A DNA stretch of 64,000 nt. Source: Arthrobacter pigmenti. GTDB taxonomy: Bacteria; Actinomycetota; Actinomycetes; Actinomycetales; Micrococcaceae. Position numbers and translations under genes: made by a program. Position 1 is the first letter of the stretch; every line of letters starts with the position of its first letter. Of this stretch, positions 17,976-27,249 are shown piece after piece. Below the pieces are notes generated by a model. It saw only the letters and a list, made by a program, of their open reading frames with translations, was not told the origin of the DNA and made no database searches. The stretch spans positions 1,302,001-1,366,000 of the forward strand of contig NZ_JAATJL010000001.1 of NCBI RefSeq assembly GCF_011927905.1. Direction: 5' to 3'.

Positions 17976-20654
17976 ATGGTGGCTGAGCGTCTTTACCCGC
18001 AATATTGGGAGGCGGACGTCGTGTTGCGGGACGGCTCAACGGGTCACCTGCGCCCTATTTCGCCACTCGATGCGGACGCCGTCCAGGCGTTCCACCAGCG
18101 GCAGTCGCAGAACTCCATCTACCTGCGGTTCTTCACCTACAAGTCCTCATTGAGCGCGAAGGAACTCAAGCGCTTCACCGAGGTGGACCATGTGAGCCGC
18201 GTGGCCTTTGTGGTCACGCGCGGCGCTGACATCATCGGTATCGGCCGCTACGACCGCCTCGACGATCCGGCACTGGCGGAAGTCGCGTTCAATGTCTCGG
18301 ACGCACACCAGGGCAGGGGCCTTGGCTCCATACTGCTGGAACACCTTGCCGCCGCCGCACGCGAGAATGGGATTAGCCGTTTTACGGCGGAGGTGCTGCC
18401 GGAGAACCGGAAGATGATCACCGTTTTCGCGGAGGCCGGTTACGAGGTGGAACGGCATTTCGATGACGGCGTCGTGGAACTGACCTTCAACATCGACCCC
18501 ACGGAGCGCTCACGGGCCGTCATGGAGGCCCGCGAACACCGCGCGGAGGCGCGAAGCATGGAGACTCTTCTCACGCCGTCGTCGGTTGCCGTGATTGGCG
18601 CGAGCCGCAGCTGGGGGACCGTTGGATATTCCCTCCTTGAACACATCATCGACGGCGGCTTCACCGGCACGGTGGCGGCAGTGAACCCCGAAGCTTTCGA
18701 GCTGAACGGAATGGTTGCCTACGGATCGATCGGGGAGGTCCCCGGGCCGGTGGACCTTGCAATCGTTGCCGTTCCATACGATCGCGTGGCGGCTGTGGTG
18801 GATGAGTGCGGCAAGGCAGGCGTGAAGGGGCTGCTGGTCGCCACCGCGGGCTTCGCCGACGATGGCGACGGACTCGCGCGTCAACGCGCCCTTGTGCACA
18901 GCGCGCGGTCGTACGGTATGCGCGTGATCGGACCGGCATCCCTGGGAATAGTCAACACGGATCCTGCCATCCGGTTGAACGCCTCCATGGCGCCGCTGCT
19001 GCCCCGGGCGGGCGGACTCGGGCTCTTCAGCCAGTCCGCCGCGATCGGGGTGATGCTCCACGCGGCCGCGACGCGCAGGAACCTTGGCCCCTCATCAGCG
19101 CTCTCGGCGGGTAACCGCGCCGATGTCTCCGGTAACGACGCAATGCAGTACTGGGAGGACGATCCGCGGACCCGGGCTGTGGCGCTCTACCTCGAATCGA
19201 TCGGGAACCCGCGAAAGTTTTCCCGCATTGCGCGCAGGCTGTCCAGGATGAAGCCGGTGCTCGTCGCGAAGTCGGAGGTGATGGGACTGCAGCTCCCGCC
19301 CGGGCACGCCGTGCGCACCACCCAGGCGCCGGGCGGAGCGCTGGACGCCATGTTGCGGCAGTCCGGCGTCATCCGGGTTGAAACCACAGAACAACTGATG
19401 GACGTCGCCCAGATCGTGGTCGGCCAACCGCTTCCGGCCGGGCCGGGGGTGGCGGTATTCAGCAACTCGCTGGCTCTCGGGAAGGTGGTGGCAGACGGCG
19501 CAGGGGCACAGGGCCTCGACGTTGTCCACCTGAACGCCGCACTCGATCTTGAGACCGGGCAATCCATAGCCCTTCCCGCATTCAAGGCCGCACTGCAGGC
19601 GGCCCTCGGCGACGCCGCCGTGCACTCCGCCGTCGTGACGCTCCTGCCGGCAGCCGGACTTACCCCGGGCGCCATTCTGCCGGTCCTGCGGGAGTGCGGC
19701 GACAACGCCGGCAAGCCGGTTGTTGCCTGCTTCACCGGTGCGCTGGACGCGGCGGAACAGGTAGAGGGGCTGGGCGCGCTGGACGACGCCGGGCTCGGCG
19801 TACCGTGTTTCGGGAGCCCGGGGGCGGCGCTGGCCGCGCTCGGCGTGGTTGCGCGTTACAGTCGGTGGCGGGCAGGGGATCACGGCGAGTTCGCGGAGCT
19901 TGCGGATATCGCCGAGGACGACGCCGCCGCTCACCTGACCGGCGCCCTCGACCGGGTCAGCGACGTCGGGCTTGCACGGCTGGACGGCGGGGAGACCGGG
20001 CGGCTGCTGGCAAGCTACGGTATCGGGCTGGTGCCCTCGGTGTCCTTCGAAACGGACGTCGAAGCGGTTGAGGCGGCCGGAGAGCTCGGCTGGCCGGTCG
20101 CGCTGAAGACGGTCGACGAGCACCTGCGGCACCGCCTGGACTTCGGGGGCGTACGGCTCAACCTTGCAGGCGCCGAGGAACTGCGGACAGCGATCGGAAG
20201 CATGCGCCGGGAACTTGCCCCCTTCGGTAATCCGGGGCTCGAAGTCCAGAGAATGGTGCCCCCGGGCCAGGCGTGCGTGATCCGGGCGATCGAGGACCCG
20301 CTCCTAGGCCCGGTCATCTCCTTCGGCATGGCCGGTGACGCGGTGAACCTGCTCGACGACTGGGCACACGCCATCCCGCCGCTGACCACCCTGGACGCTG
20401 CGGAACTGGTGAGGACGCCGCGTGCCGGCAGACGGCTGTTCGGCTACCAGGGCTTGCCGCCGGTCAACGTTCCCGCGCTGGAAGACCTGCTTTTGCGGGT
20501 GGCGCACCTCAAGGAGCGGCATCCTGAGATCGCCCTGCTGTCATTCAATCCGGTCCTTGTCTCTGCGGTCGGCCTGGCCGTCCTGAGTGCGGACGTCAGC
20601 GTCGGCAACCCGCAGCAGCGCACCGACAGCGCCCGCCGCGCGCTGCGTGACTGA
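17976..20654 (+). CDS. GNAT acetyltransferase fused to ADP-forming acyl-CoA synthetase-like domains (Pat-like)
   Basis: 892-residue multidomain protein from ATG 17976. Residues about 20-170 are a GNAT domain (VSDAHQGRGLGSILLEHL gives the acetyl-CoA loop). A CoA-binding Rossmann fold follows (SSVAVIGASRSWGTVGYSLL, near 190-210), then two succinyl-CoA-ligase-like domains and a C-terminal ATP-grasp region ending near residue 890. This layout is that of Pat/PatZ-type protein lysine acetyltransferases, which acetylate and inactivate acetyl-CoA synthetases; here the GNAT domain is at the N-terminus, the order common in actinobacteria. The ligase part may be regulatory rather than catalytic. A -10-like TACTGT lies 6 nt before the ATG. 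Divergent from parC. Confidence 0.85.
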   Translation: MVAERLYPQYWEADVVLRDGSTGHLRPISPLDADAVQAFHQRQSQNSIYLRFFTYKSSLSAKELKRFTEVDHVSRVAFVVTRGADIIGIGRYDRLDDPALAEVAFNVSDAHQGRGLGSILLEHLAAAARENGISRFTAEVLPENRKMITVFAEAGYEVERHFDDGVVELTFNIDPTERSRAVMEAREHRAEARSMETLLTPSSVAVIGASRSWGTVGYSLLEHIIDGGFTGTVAAVNPEAFELNGMVAYGSIGEVPGPVDLAIVAVPYDRVAAVVDECGKAGVKGLLVATAGFADDGDGLARQRALVHSARSYGMRVIGPASLGIVNTDPAIRLNASMAPLLPRAGGLGLFSQSAAIGVMLHAAATRRNLGPSSALSAGNRADVSGNDAMQYWEDDPRTRAVALYLESIGNPRKFSRIARRLSRMKPVLVAKSEVMGLQLPPGHAVRTTQAPGGALDAMLRQSGVIRVETTEQLMDVAQIVVGQPLPAGPGVAVFSNSLALGKVVADGAGAQGLDVVHLNAALDLETGQSIALPAFKAALQAALGDAAVHSAVVTLLPAAGLTPGAILPVLRECGDNAGKPVVACFTGALDAAEQVEGLGALDDAGLGVPCFGSPGAALAALGVVARYSRWRAGDHGEFAELADIAEDDAAAHLTGALDRVSDVGLARLDGGETGRLLASYGIGLVPSVSFETDVEAVEAAGELGWPVALKTVDEHLRHRLDFGGVRLNLAGAEELRTAIGSMRRELAPFGNPGLEVQRMVPPGQACVIRAIEDPLLGPVISFGMAGDAVNLLDDWAHAIPPLTTLDAAELVRTPRAGRRLFGYQGLPPVNVPALEDLLLRVAHLKERHPEIALLSFNPVLVSAVGLAVLSADVSVGNPQQRTDSARRALRD

Positions 20655-20702
20655 CCCTCCACAAAGGGTGCTCCCGGTTATGCGGGCGCCGCTGCGATAG
20701 GT

Positions 20703-20708
20703 CACACT
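20703..20708 (+). promoter_or_regulatory. -10-like hexamer CACACT, leaderless start
   Basis: CACACT followed by exactly 6 nt and the ATG at 20715. The first base departs from the TAnnnT consensus, so this is the weakest of the five similar sites. Confidence 0.3.
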
Positions 20709-20714
20709 GGAACC

Positions 20715-21392
20715 ATGACTCCATCGCTGTCGGCTGAGCGCCGCGACCTGGATGCCTCCCTCGAACGTGCGGGCTTCTACCCAAGGCTCGTGGCCGACGT
20801 TGTTCATGATGCACTGGATGGCCGTGAGCCCCTCTCGCATGTGGTCCACCTTGAGACTCACTTCGAACGCACTGAGGTGCGCAGGCACATCACCGTCCTC
20901 GTCCTCACCGAGGACATGCTTGTGGTCACCCACGTCGATGACCAACAGCTTGACGACGCCGGCGAGCTGGTCTCGGCGCAGGTGTCCACCGAATCGGTAC
21001 CGGTGAGCCAGATCCGCTCGGTGGTGCTCAGCTACCTCTACGCGCAACCGCAGGATTACAAGCCCTCGGATCCCGCGCGCGAACTCACGCTGGGGATCGC
21101 CTGGTCCGGCGGTCAGCGGCTGGACATGGGGCCGGCAAGCTGTGGGGACCCGCAGTGCGACGCCGACCACGGCTATACCGGAACCATTGCCCAGGAAGAC
21201 ATCGTTCTGCGCGTGAGCGCGGAGGCAGACGGCCTGCAGGCCGTCCAGAATGCCAAGTCCTTCGCGCGTGCGCTGCGTACAGTGAGCACGGCCAACCCAT
21301 CGGTGGCCGGCGTCGTCGTTAACCAGCCGCAGCCCGGCCGCCGCCAGCCGGGCCTGGCAACGCGCTTCAGCCGGGCGCACCACGGGCGGTAA
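20715..21392 (+). CDS. DUF5998 family protein
   Basis: 225-residue soluble protein recognised as the actinobacterial DUF5998 family (start SLSAERRDLDASLERAGFYP; later GDPQCDADHGYTG). No enzyme motif, signal peptide or membrane helix is seen. A short Cys/Asp/His-rich stretch, SCGDPQCDADHGYTG, near residues 141-155 could bind a metal. Function is unknown. It is 8 nt upstream of the phosphodiesterase gene, with which it probably forms an operon. Confidence 0.8.
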   Translation: MTPSLSAERRDLDASLERAGFYPRLVADVVHDALDGREPLSHVVHLETHFERTEVRRHITVLVLTEDMLVVTHVDDQQLDDAGELVSAQVSTESVPVSQIRSVVLSYLYAQPQDYKPSDPARELTLGIAWSGGQRLDMGPASCGDPQCDADHGYTGTIAQEDIVLRVSAEADGLQAVQNAKSFARALRTVSTANPSVAGVVVNQPQPGRRQPGLATRFSRAHHGR

Positions 21393-21400
21393 AGCCACAC

Positions 21401-22594
21401 GTGACAGGCGCTATCCTCCACCGGGAACCGCTCCCGGCAGCACCCGCGTACGGCCGCGGGACCATCGGTGAAGTATTTACCAGCTCCGCTGCCGCACTGG
21501 GCCTGCCGGGCTTCGTCAACGCACTGGATCTGCCCATTGCCCGCCGGGTCTGCGTTGTACTCGTCGACGGCCTGGGCGCGGGCCTCCTGAGGCAGCGGTC
21601 GGGGCATGCCCCCTTCCTGCGCGGCTTCCTCGACTCCGCGCGCAAGATCGGCTCGGTCTTTCCCAGCACGACGGCGGCCGCGCTCGCCTCCCTGGGCACC
21701 GGCCTGCCGCCCGGGCAGCACGGGCTTGTGGGTTATGACGTGCTTGATCCGGCGCAGGGAAAGGTAGTCAACATGCTCGGCGGCTGGGACGCGGAGGTGG
21801 AACCCGCCCGTTGGCAGCCGCACAGCACAGTCTTCGAACGTATCGCTGCGGACGTGCCGGTCACCAGCGTCGGGCTGCCGCGGTTCGACAATTCGGGGCT
21901 GACGCGCGCTGCCCTGCGCGGGAGCACCTACGTCGCCGGCAGCACGCCGCAGGCCCGCGTGGAAGCCGTATGCTCGGCCCTTGCAGCCAGCGAACAGGCA
22001 CTTGTCTACCTCTACCTCAATGACCTGGACAAGACCGGACACCGCTCGGGTTCTGCCTCGCCTGAGTGGGGCGAGCGGTTGGAGGACCTGGACCGCAGCA
22101 TGCGTAGTCTCGCCGCGAAACTCCCACCGCACACCCTGCTTCTCCTGACGGCCGACCACGGCATGGTGGATGTCGAACGCCGTCACCGCATCGACTACTC
22201 GGCAGAGCCGCGCCTGACCGATGGCGTCACCCACACGGCCGGTGAGCCCCGTATGGTGCACCTCTACACCGATCCCGATCTGTCGCCGTCCGAAAGGGAG
22301 CATTTGGTTCAGACGTGGCGGGAAACATATGGTTCCCGGGCCTGGATCTTAACCCGCGCCGAGGCGATCAGCGCAGGACTGTTCGGCAGCGTGGACCCAG
22401 GAGTGGAAGCACGGATCGGGGACGTCCTTGTCGCGGCACGGGAACCCGTAGCTTTCTACGACACCCGCCGGGTAGCCGCGTCCGCGCTTGACGTGGTGGG
22501 TCAACATGGATCGGTGACCCGGGCGGAACGGGAAGTCCCGCTCCTGACACTCAAGAAGCCCGGTCCCGCCCCTTCGCGCATCGTGGGGCGCTGA
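21401..22594 (+). CDS. Alkaline phosphatase superfamily nucleotide pyrophosphatase/phosphodiesterase
   Basis: 397-residue hydrolase of the type I phosphodiesterase/nucleotide pyrophosphatase family. Metal and nucleophile motifs are visible: VVLVDGLGAG (first Asp, near 50), FPSTTAAALASLGTG (nucleophile Thr, near 90), YLNDLDKTGHRSG (Asp and His, near 210) and LTADHGMVD (Asp-His, near 250). No signal peptide is evident, so action is probably cytoplasmic; the substrate is not known. Start GTG 21401. The stop is 3 nt before the thymidine kinase gene, suggesting one transcript with DUF5998 and tdk. Confidence 0.85.
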   Translation: MTGAILHREPLPAAPAYGRGTIGEVFTSSAAALGLPGFVNALDLPIARRVCVVLVDGLGAGLLRQRSGHAPFLRGFLDSARKIGSVFPSTTAAALASLGTGLPPGQHGLVGYDVLDPAQGKVVNMLGGWDAEVEPARWQPHSTVFERIAADVPVTSVGLPRFDNSGLTRAALRGSTYVAGSTPQARVEAVCSALAASEQALVYLYLNDLDKTGHRSGSASPEWGERLEDLDRSMRSLAAKLPPHTLLLLTADHGMVDVERRHRIDYSAEPRLTDGVTHTAGEPRMVHLYTDPDLSPSEREHLVQTWRETYGSRAWILTRAEAISAGLFGSVDPGVEARIGDVLVAAREPVAFYDTRRVAASALDVVGQHGSVTRAEREVPLLTLKKPGPAPSRIVGR

Positions 22595-22597
22595 ACC

Positions 22598-23329
22598 GTG
22601 GCCGAGCTTGTCTTCTTCTCGGGAACCATGGACTGCGGCAAATCCACCCTTGCGCTGCAGATGGACCATAACCACAGTGCCCGTGGTCGGGGCGGTCTGC
22701 TCTTCAGTTCGCATGACCGCGCTGGAGAGTCGGTCATCTCGAGCCGCCTGGGCCTACAGACTCCGGCCATCGAGGTCCGTGCTGACACCAATTTCTGGGA
22801 TGAAATAGTTGCGAGGCGCACGCACGGCACGCGGGTGGACTACCTCATTTGCGACGAGGCGCAGTTCTACGTGCCGGAGCAGATCGAGCAGCTCGCCCGG
22901 ATCGTCGACGACATGGACATTGACGTCTTCGCCTTCGGCATCACGTCCGATTTCAGGACCCAACTGTTCCCCGGCTCGCAACGGCTCATCGAGCTGGCCG
23001 ACCGCACGCAGGTTCTCCAGGTCGAGGCTCTGTGCTGGTGCGGCCGTCGCGCCACGCACAATGCGCGCACCGTGGACGGCATCATGGTGATCGAGGGCGA
23101 ACAGATGGTCGTTGGGGACGTTGGGGCTATGGCCGCCGAGGATGATTCCCGGCAGGAGAAGCTCACCGGCGGGGGACTGGATGCGCTGGACGCATCGGGC
23201 GCGCCGGTGGTCGGTTACGAGACGCTGTGCCGCCGGCACCACATGCGTGAGGTCACGGCGCGTACGGCGCGCACCCTTGCCGGCAGCGATACCCCGCTAC
23301 CGTTCGATCCCGCTGCAGCACTGCTCTGA
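22598..23329 (+). CDS. tdk: Thymidine kinase, type II
   Basis: 243-residue salvage enzyme that phosphorylates thymidine to dTMP with ATP. P-loop G-T-M-D-C-G-K-S-T at residues 9-17 (the family usually has GPMFSGKST), DEAQF at 86-90 with the catalytic Glu87, lasso region FRTQLFPGSQRLIELAD, and zinc ligands in ALCWCGRRATHN plus the C-terminal Cys-Arg-Arg-His-His. Start GTG 22598, 3 nt after the previous stop. The D-C replacement in the P-loop and a 30-residue C-terminal extension are actinobacterial features and do not look inactivating. It converges with sepH. Confidence 0.85.
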   Translation: MAELVFFSGTMDCGKSTLALQMDHNHSARGRGGLLFSSHDRAGESVISSRLGLQTPAIEVRADTNFWDEIVARRTHGTRVDYLICDEAQFYVPEQIEQLARIVDDMDIDVFAFGITSDFRTQLFPGSQRLIELADRTQVLQVEALCWCGRRATHNARTVDGIMVIEGEQMVVGDVGAMAAEDDSRQEKLTGGGLDALDASGAPVVGYETLCRRHHMREVTARTARTLAGSDTPLPFDPAAALL

Positions 23330-23377
23330 CGGACGGACTCGCGTTGGGTTGCTGAGAATAGCGCGTTGAGCGCCGAA

Positions 23378-24625
23378 TCAGTCTCCCTTAGTGCCGAAAA
23401 CAATCTCGTCCCAGCTCGGCACGCTTGAGCGCCGCGGACGGATCTTCCGGTCTGCATTGCTTTCAGCGGATTTCGACTCGGAGTTCGCAGCTGTTTCAGG
23501 GGTGCTTTCAGCGCTGGGCGTGTTCTGGTCCCGCGCATGGTCCGGTGCGGTGGCGGCGTCGTCATCCATTCGGCTGGACGGACCAGCGATCATGCTGATC
23601 TCTCTCGTGTGGGTGCTGACGCCCTCGAAGAGACGTGGCGTGCCGTCGTCGTACGTGTCCTGGGTATCTTCGTCATCGAAGATGGACGGCGCCAGGCTCA
23701 GACCCGGGAAGGGACGCGGCTCCGCGTCCTGATGACCGGTATCCGGTTCTGTGTGGCCCGTGCGGGGGTGAGCGGCGGGAATGTGGCCCTTCGCGAGCAT
23801 GAGCGCGAGCGCGTCGTCGCCGTCTTCATCGGCACCGAGCCGCTGCCCGCGGCGGGACCGCAGCACATCCAGCAGTTCGTCGGACTCGTCATCGGATTGG
23901 GCGTCCGGATCTGCTTTGCCCGTGTCGGTCTCGAAGTCGAAGACCTTGTCCGCGACCGCACTGAGCCGGCGGGACGGCAGCGGGCCGTCGAGCGGCTCGA
24001 GTTCGCTGAGCACCTGCGCCCACCGGTTTGCGTTCAGCACCGCACGCCGGGAAGGATTGAACGTCCATTCTGCGGGCGGCTCCTCGCCAACGGAAGCAGT
24101 GGAAGCGCTTGGCAGGCCGAACCGGGCGACCACCGTCCATAGTCCGTCCGGCTTGCGCCAGGCATCCCACTCGACGGCGTCCGGATCCACACCGAATGCC
24201 TGCAGGCGGAAGCGGACCATGTCTTCCAGCTGCGCCGGATTGTCTCCGAATGCTGAGCGGTAGCCGTCGTGGGACGGCACGGGCGAGGCAACCTCGACGC
24301 GCCGGGCAAGCTGCGCCATGTAGTCCCGTTCAGCGCGCACCGGACCCTCATACCGAAGGACATGCGCCCGGTCCACCCCGGTTTCATCCACGATCTCCTG
24401 CGCCGTGGCACCGGACCGGATTCTCGCCTGGATGTCCCTGGGGCTGAGTGTTGGGCGATTCTGTGCGCCGTCGGAAACCTCCTGGCGCACGGGACGTGTG
24501 GACGGCCTGGTACTCGCCATCCGCAGCGCCTCGTTGACGGGTAGACGGAAGGCGGCACCACCTTCGCCGCTCAACAGCAGATGACCCCCGTCCTCATCCA
24601 CTCCCACCAGCCGTAGCTCCTGCAT
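23378..24625 (-). CDS. sepH: Septation protein SepH (DUF3071)
   Basis: 415-residue cell-division regulator; in Streptomyces and Mycobacterium SepH stimulates FtsZ assembly. I choose ATG 24625 (M-Q-E-L-R-L-V-G-V), with GGAGGG 5 nt upstream; the longer frame adds 17 residues without support. The N-terminal DUF3071 domain (1-165) includes a helix-turn-helix-like segment, LSPRDIQARIRSGATAQEI, and E-Y/R-x-x-D-Y-M-x-Q-L. The rest is acidic, low-complexity and probably disordered, ending in a basic Arg-Arg-Ser-Ser-Val-Pro-Ser-Trp motif, as in SepH homologues. Its 5' end is divergent from the DUF4193 gene across 321 nt. Confidence 0.9.
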   Translation of the reverse strand: MQELRLVGVDEDGGHLLLSGEGGAAFRLPVNEALRMASTRPSTRPVRQEVSDGAQNRPTLSPRDIQARIRSGATAQEIVDETGVDRAHVLRYEGPVRAERDYMAQLARRVEVASPVPSHDGYRSAFGDNPAQLEDMVRFRLQAFGVDPDAVEWDAWRKPDGLWTVVARFGLPSASTASVGEEPPAEWTFNPSRRAVLNANRWAQVLSELEPLDGPLPSRRLSAVADKVFDFETDTGKADPDAQSDDESDELLDVLRSRRGQRLGADEDGDDALALMLAKGHIPAAHPRTGHTEPDTGHQDAEPRPFPGLSLAPSIFDDEDTQDTYDDGTPRLFEGVSTHTREISMIAGPSSRMDDDAATAPDHARDQNTPSAESTPETAANSESKSAESNADRKIRPRRSSVPSWDEIVFGTKGD

Positions 24626-24946
24626 CAAAACCCTCCAGCCGACGTTCTTTGCTTTCGGTGAAACTCTGCCATCCATGAGGTCTGGTTCCTACTTCTTCCT
24701 TGGTGTGGCGCGGAAGTTCTGCAGGTTTAGCGGACGATAACACCTGGACGCCCCGCCATTGAGTGAATATTGTGCCTCCCGATTGGCTTTTCGGGGGATG
24801 ATCAGCAACAATCTCTGCGGTACGGGCACAAATCTGGCCCTCTCGACGTTGTGAAACGGACAGGACGACGTGGGCTCCCAGCCCAGGAAGACCTGTCCAT
24901 CGAATACGACTGTGACCACTATCCACCGGAGCGTGAACAACTAACT
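24626..24946. other. Divergent sepH/DUF4193 intergenic region, 321 nt
   Basis: No gene seen. It holds the sepH Shine-Dalgarno, a weak hairpin (CCCGA with TCGGG near 24778-24797) and the nested inverted repeat listed at 24858-24898. I find no well-spaced -35/-10 pair for the rightward gene. Confidence 0.5.
24858..24898. promoter_or_regulatory. Nested inverted repeat upstream of DUF4193
   Basis: Outer arms GGACAGG (24858-24864) and CCTGTCC (24892-24898); inner arms TGGGCT (24871-24876) and AGCCCA (24880-24885) around CCC. Both arms are perfect, and the two unpaired stretches between them are each 6 nt, making a symmetric structure. It ends 48 nt before the DUF4193 ATG. It could be an RNA leader structure or a bipartite protein site. 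Confidence 0.5.
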
Positions 24947-25246
24947 ATGGCGACTGATTACGATGCGCCGCGCAAGACCGACGATGAGCTCAGCGAAGAC
25001 TCCATTGAGGAGCTGAAGTCGCGTCGCACTGACAAGCAGTCCGCGGTTGTCGATGAGGATGAGGCTGATGCAGCGGAAGGGTTCGAACTCCCCGGCGCAG
25101 ACCTCTCCGGTGAGGAATTGCTGGTTCGGGTCCTGCCCGCCCAGGCAGATGAATTCACCTGTGCGTCCTGCTTTCTGGTGCGTCACCGTTCCCAGATAGC
25201 CAAGGAAAAGGATGGACTCGCCTACTGCAAGGACTGCGAGGGCTAG
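24947..25246 (+). CDS. DUF4193 zinc-ribbon protein
   Basis: 99-residue actinobacterial protein. I choose ATG 24947 (M-A-T-D-Y-D-A-P-R), the conserved family start; the frame is open further upstream but that part is not conserved-looking. The N-terminal two thirds are acidic with SRRTDKQSAVVDEDEADAAE. The C-terminus carries two CxxC pairs, CASC near residue 76 and CKDC near 95, a likely zinc ribbon. Function is not established; the corresponding M. tuberculosis gene sits in the same dut-sigA neighbourhood. A nested inverted repeat lies in its leader. Confidence 0.85.
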   Translation: MATDYDAPRKTDDELSEDSIEELKSRRTDKQSAVVDEDEADAAEGFELPGADLSGEELLVRVLPAQADEFTCASCFLVRHRSQIAKEKDGLAYCKDCEG

Positions 25247-25271
25247 GAAACCCGCTAAGGGATTGTGGTCC

Positions 25272-25733
25272 TCACGATGAGGCGGTCAGTGCGGCTTTCA
25301 GCTGCTCAGGCCGCCTCGTTGACGTTAACCAGTAAGGCGTGGGGTCTTCGGCGTCCTCAATTTCGATCCTGACGACGGGGGAGATCCAGCCCCGAATGCA
25401 CAGGTATGCCTTGCCATGCAGTTGCGGCCCGCGCTGGGCTGTTGCCTCCGCGCCCGAGAAGGCAGCAACGGCTCCAATATATTTCCGTTCAATCTGCGCC
25501 CGTCCAACCTGAACGTCGCTGGCGGTGACGCGGATGCGGGGCGTGGAGAGAACCAACAGGGTGGTGAGGATCACTGCGACGACAATCGCTGCGATGATTC
25601 CAGCTTCGACGCTGATGGGAATGAACGTGAACACAGAGGCAACCGCAGCGCCGGCCACTACCACCCAGATCCACGGCGCCGGCCACAACTTCTCTTCGTA
25701 GATGACAGCGCCGGTGGGGGATCCTGTAGACAT
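25272..25733 (-). CDS. DUF3093 membrane protein
   Basis: 153-residue protein with two adjacent hydrophobic helices (about residues 20-40 and 44-64) and a C-terminal soluble domain containing RIRVTASDVQVGRAQIERKYIG and AYLCIRGWI, the family pattern. Probably a cytoplasmic-membrane protein facing the cytosol with its C-terminal domain. Function is unknown. It is convergent with DUF4193 and divergent from dut. In actinobacteria it stays next to dut and DUF4193, which suggests shared housekeeping rather than accessory function. Confidence 0.85.
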   Translation of the reverse strand: MSTGSPTGAVIYEEKLWPAPWIWVVVAGAAVASVFTFIPISVEAGIIAAIVVAVILTTLLVLSTPRIRVTASDVQVGRAQIERKYIGAVAAFSGAEATAQRGPQLHGKAYLCIRGWISPVVRIEIEDAEDPTPYWLTSTRRPEQLKAALTASS

Positions 25734-25936
25734 GATTGTTAGCTAAGCACCTTTCGGGCGGCTTTTCATCCTGCCCGCTTCGCACCTGCAGTCCTGCATA
25801 GGTTCTCACCGCGTCCGCAGCTGGTAGGGAAGCGATACAGTAAGGGAAGCATCAGGGCAGCGGTGCGATCGGCGCCGGCCAACCGTCCACGGGGCCCTGG
25901 AGAATCATCGAGATCCATCCACCGTGCAGGAATAAC

Positions 25937-26416
25937 GTGCAGGAGATAGACGTGCTGGAGACCGCGGAGGCACTGTCCGTGCAAATCAAGATGCTCGACG
26001 ACGGCCTGGAGCCTCCCGCCTACGCCCACCCCGACGACGCCGGGGCCGACCTCCGCAGCCGCATCGACTTTGAGCTCGGTCCGGGGGAGCGCGCACTCAT
26101 CCCCACGGGAGTGGCCATCGCCCTGCCCACAGGGTACGCCGCGTTCGTGCACCCGCGCTCGGGCCTCGCCGCTAAGCACGGGATCACTGTTGTCAACGCA
26201 CCGGGAACCGTGGACGCTGGATATCGTGGAGAAATTGCTGTCACGCTGCTCAATACCGATGCCTCGCAAACGCTGGCCTTCGCCAGGGGGGACCGCATCG
26301 CGCAGCTGGTGATCCAGAAGGTTGAGTATGCGCGGTTCATTGCCGTGGACGTACTGCCTGAGTCGGTCCGCGGTGCCGGTGGCTTCGGCTCGACCGGGGG
26401 ATTCGCGCCGGCCTAG
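25937..26416 (+). CDS. dut: dUTP diphosphatase
   Basis: 159-residue trimeric dUTPase that hydrolyses dUTP to dUMP and pyrophosphate, keeping uracil out of DNA. All five motifs are present: DDAGADLRS (1), PTGVAIALP (2), PRSGLAAKHGITVVNAPGTVDAGYRGEI split over motifs 2-3, with Asp of VDAGYRG catalytic, DRIAQLVIQ (4), and the C-terminal P-loop-like RGAGGFGSTGG (5). GTG 25937 has AGGAA about 5 nt upstream; GTG 25952 is an alternative start. The gene begins the rightward run dut, DUF3710, OB-fold, DUF3159, an order also seen in mycobacteria. Confidence 0.95.
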   Translation: MQEIDVLETAEALSVQIKMLDDGLEPPAYAHPDDAGADLRSRIDFELGPGERALIPTGVAIALPTGYAAFVHPRSGLAAKHGITVVNAPGTVDAGYRGEIAVTLLNTDASQTLAFARGDRIAQLVIQKVEYARFIAVDVLPESVRGAGGFGSTGGFAPA

Positions 26417-26484
26417 GCGCACGCAGCAGAGGGAATCGACAGGCGGGGCAACAGCCGCCAACGACATGAAGGAGGAACCCGGTC

Positions 26485-27249
26485 ATGGTATTCGGACGCC
26501 GAAAGAAATCAAGTCCAACCGAAGCAGTTGAGGAATCCGCTCAGGAAACCGTTGAGGAGTCCGCTCAGGAGACCGCGGAGGTCCGCGACGACACCGATGT
26601 TGTCGCGGAGAGCCCGGATGCAACCGACCGCGCGGCTGCAGGGCCGTTCGACGTATCGGAAAAGGACACCGACACCGGGTATATCGATCTGGGTGCTTTG
26701 CGGATCGGAGCCGCGGAGAACCTGCAGTTGCGCCTCGAGGTGGAGGAACGCACCAAACGCGTCATTGCGGTCACCCTCGACATGAACGGCTCGAACCTGC
26801 AACTGCAGGCATTCGCCGCGCCGCGTTCTGAAGGTCTGTGGGAAGAGATCCGCGGCCAGATCGGTGGATCGGTCGGTTCGCAGGGCGGAACCATCGAAGA
26901 ACGCGACGGTGAGTTCGGCACCGAACTGGTGGCGAAACTTCCAGCCCAGACACCCGACGGCCGGTCCGGTTTCCGGGTAGCCCGGTTCGTCGGCGTCGAC
27001 GGACCACGATGGTTCCTGCGCGGAGTCTTCGGCGGCGCTGCCGCGGTGGACAAGGCCGCGGCAGAACCCATGGAGCAGCTGTTCAGAAGCGTCGTCGTCG
27101 TGCGCGGGGATCATCCCCTGCCGCCGCGTGAGCTCCTCCCGCTGAGACTGCCGAAGGATGCCGGAGCGCAAGCCAAACAGCCGCAGGATGCGAAGGACTC
27201 CCTCGACAACCCCCTCCGCAGGGGCCCCGAGATCACCCACATTGGCTGA
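26485..27249 (+). CDS. DUF3710 family protein
   Basis: 254-residue soluble protein. The N-terminus is basic (VFGRRKKS), then an acidic segment with a ten-residue repeat (EESAQETVEESAQET), then the conserved domain containing DLGALRIGAAENLQLRLEVEE and GPRWFLRGVFGG. ATG 26485 has AAGGAGGA 8 nt upstream. The family is found across actinobacteria next to dut; function is unknown. Its last codons overlap the probable start of the OB-fold gene. Confidence 0.85.
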   Translation: MVFGRRKKSSPTEAVEESAQETVEESAQETAEVRDDTDVVAESPDATDRAAAGPFDVSEKDTDTGYIDLGALRIGAAENLQLRLEVEERTKRVIAVTLDMNGSNLQLQAFAAPRSEGLWEEIRGQIGGSVGSQGGTIEERDGEFGTELVAKLPAQTPDGRSGFRVARFVGVDGPRWFLRGVFGGAAAVDKAAAEPMEQLFRSVVVVRGDHPLPPRELLPLRLPKDAGAQAKQPQDAKDSLDNPLRRGPEITHIG

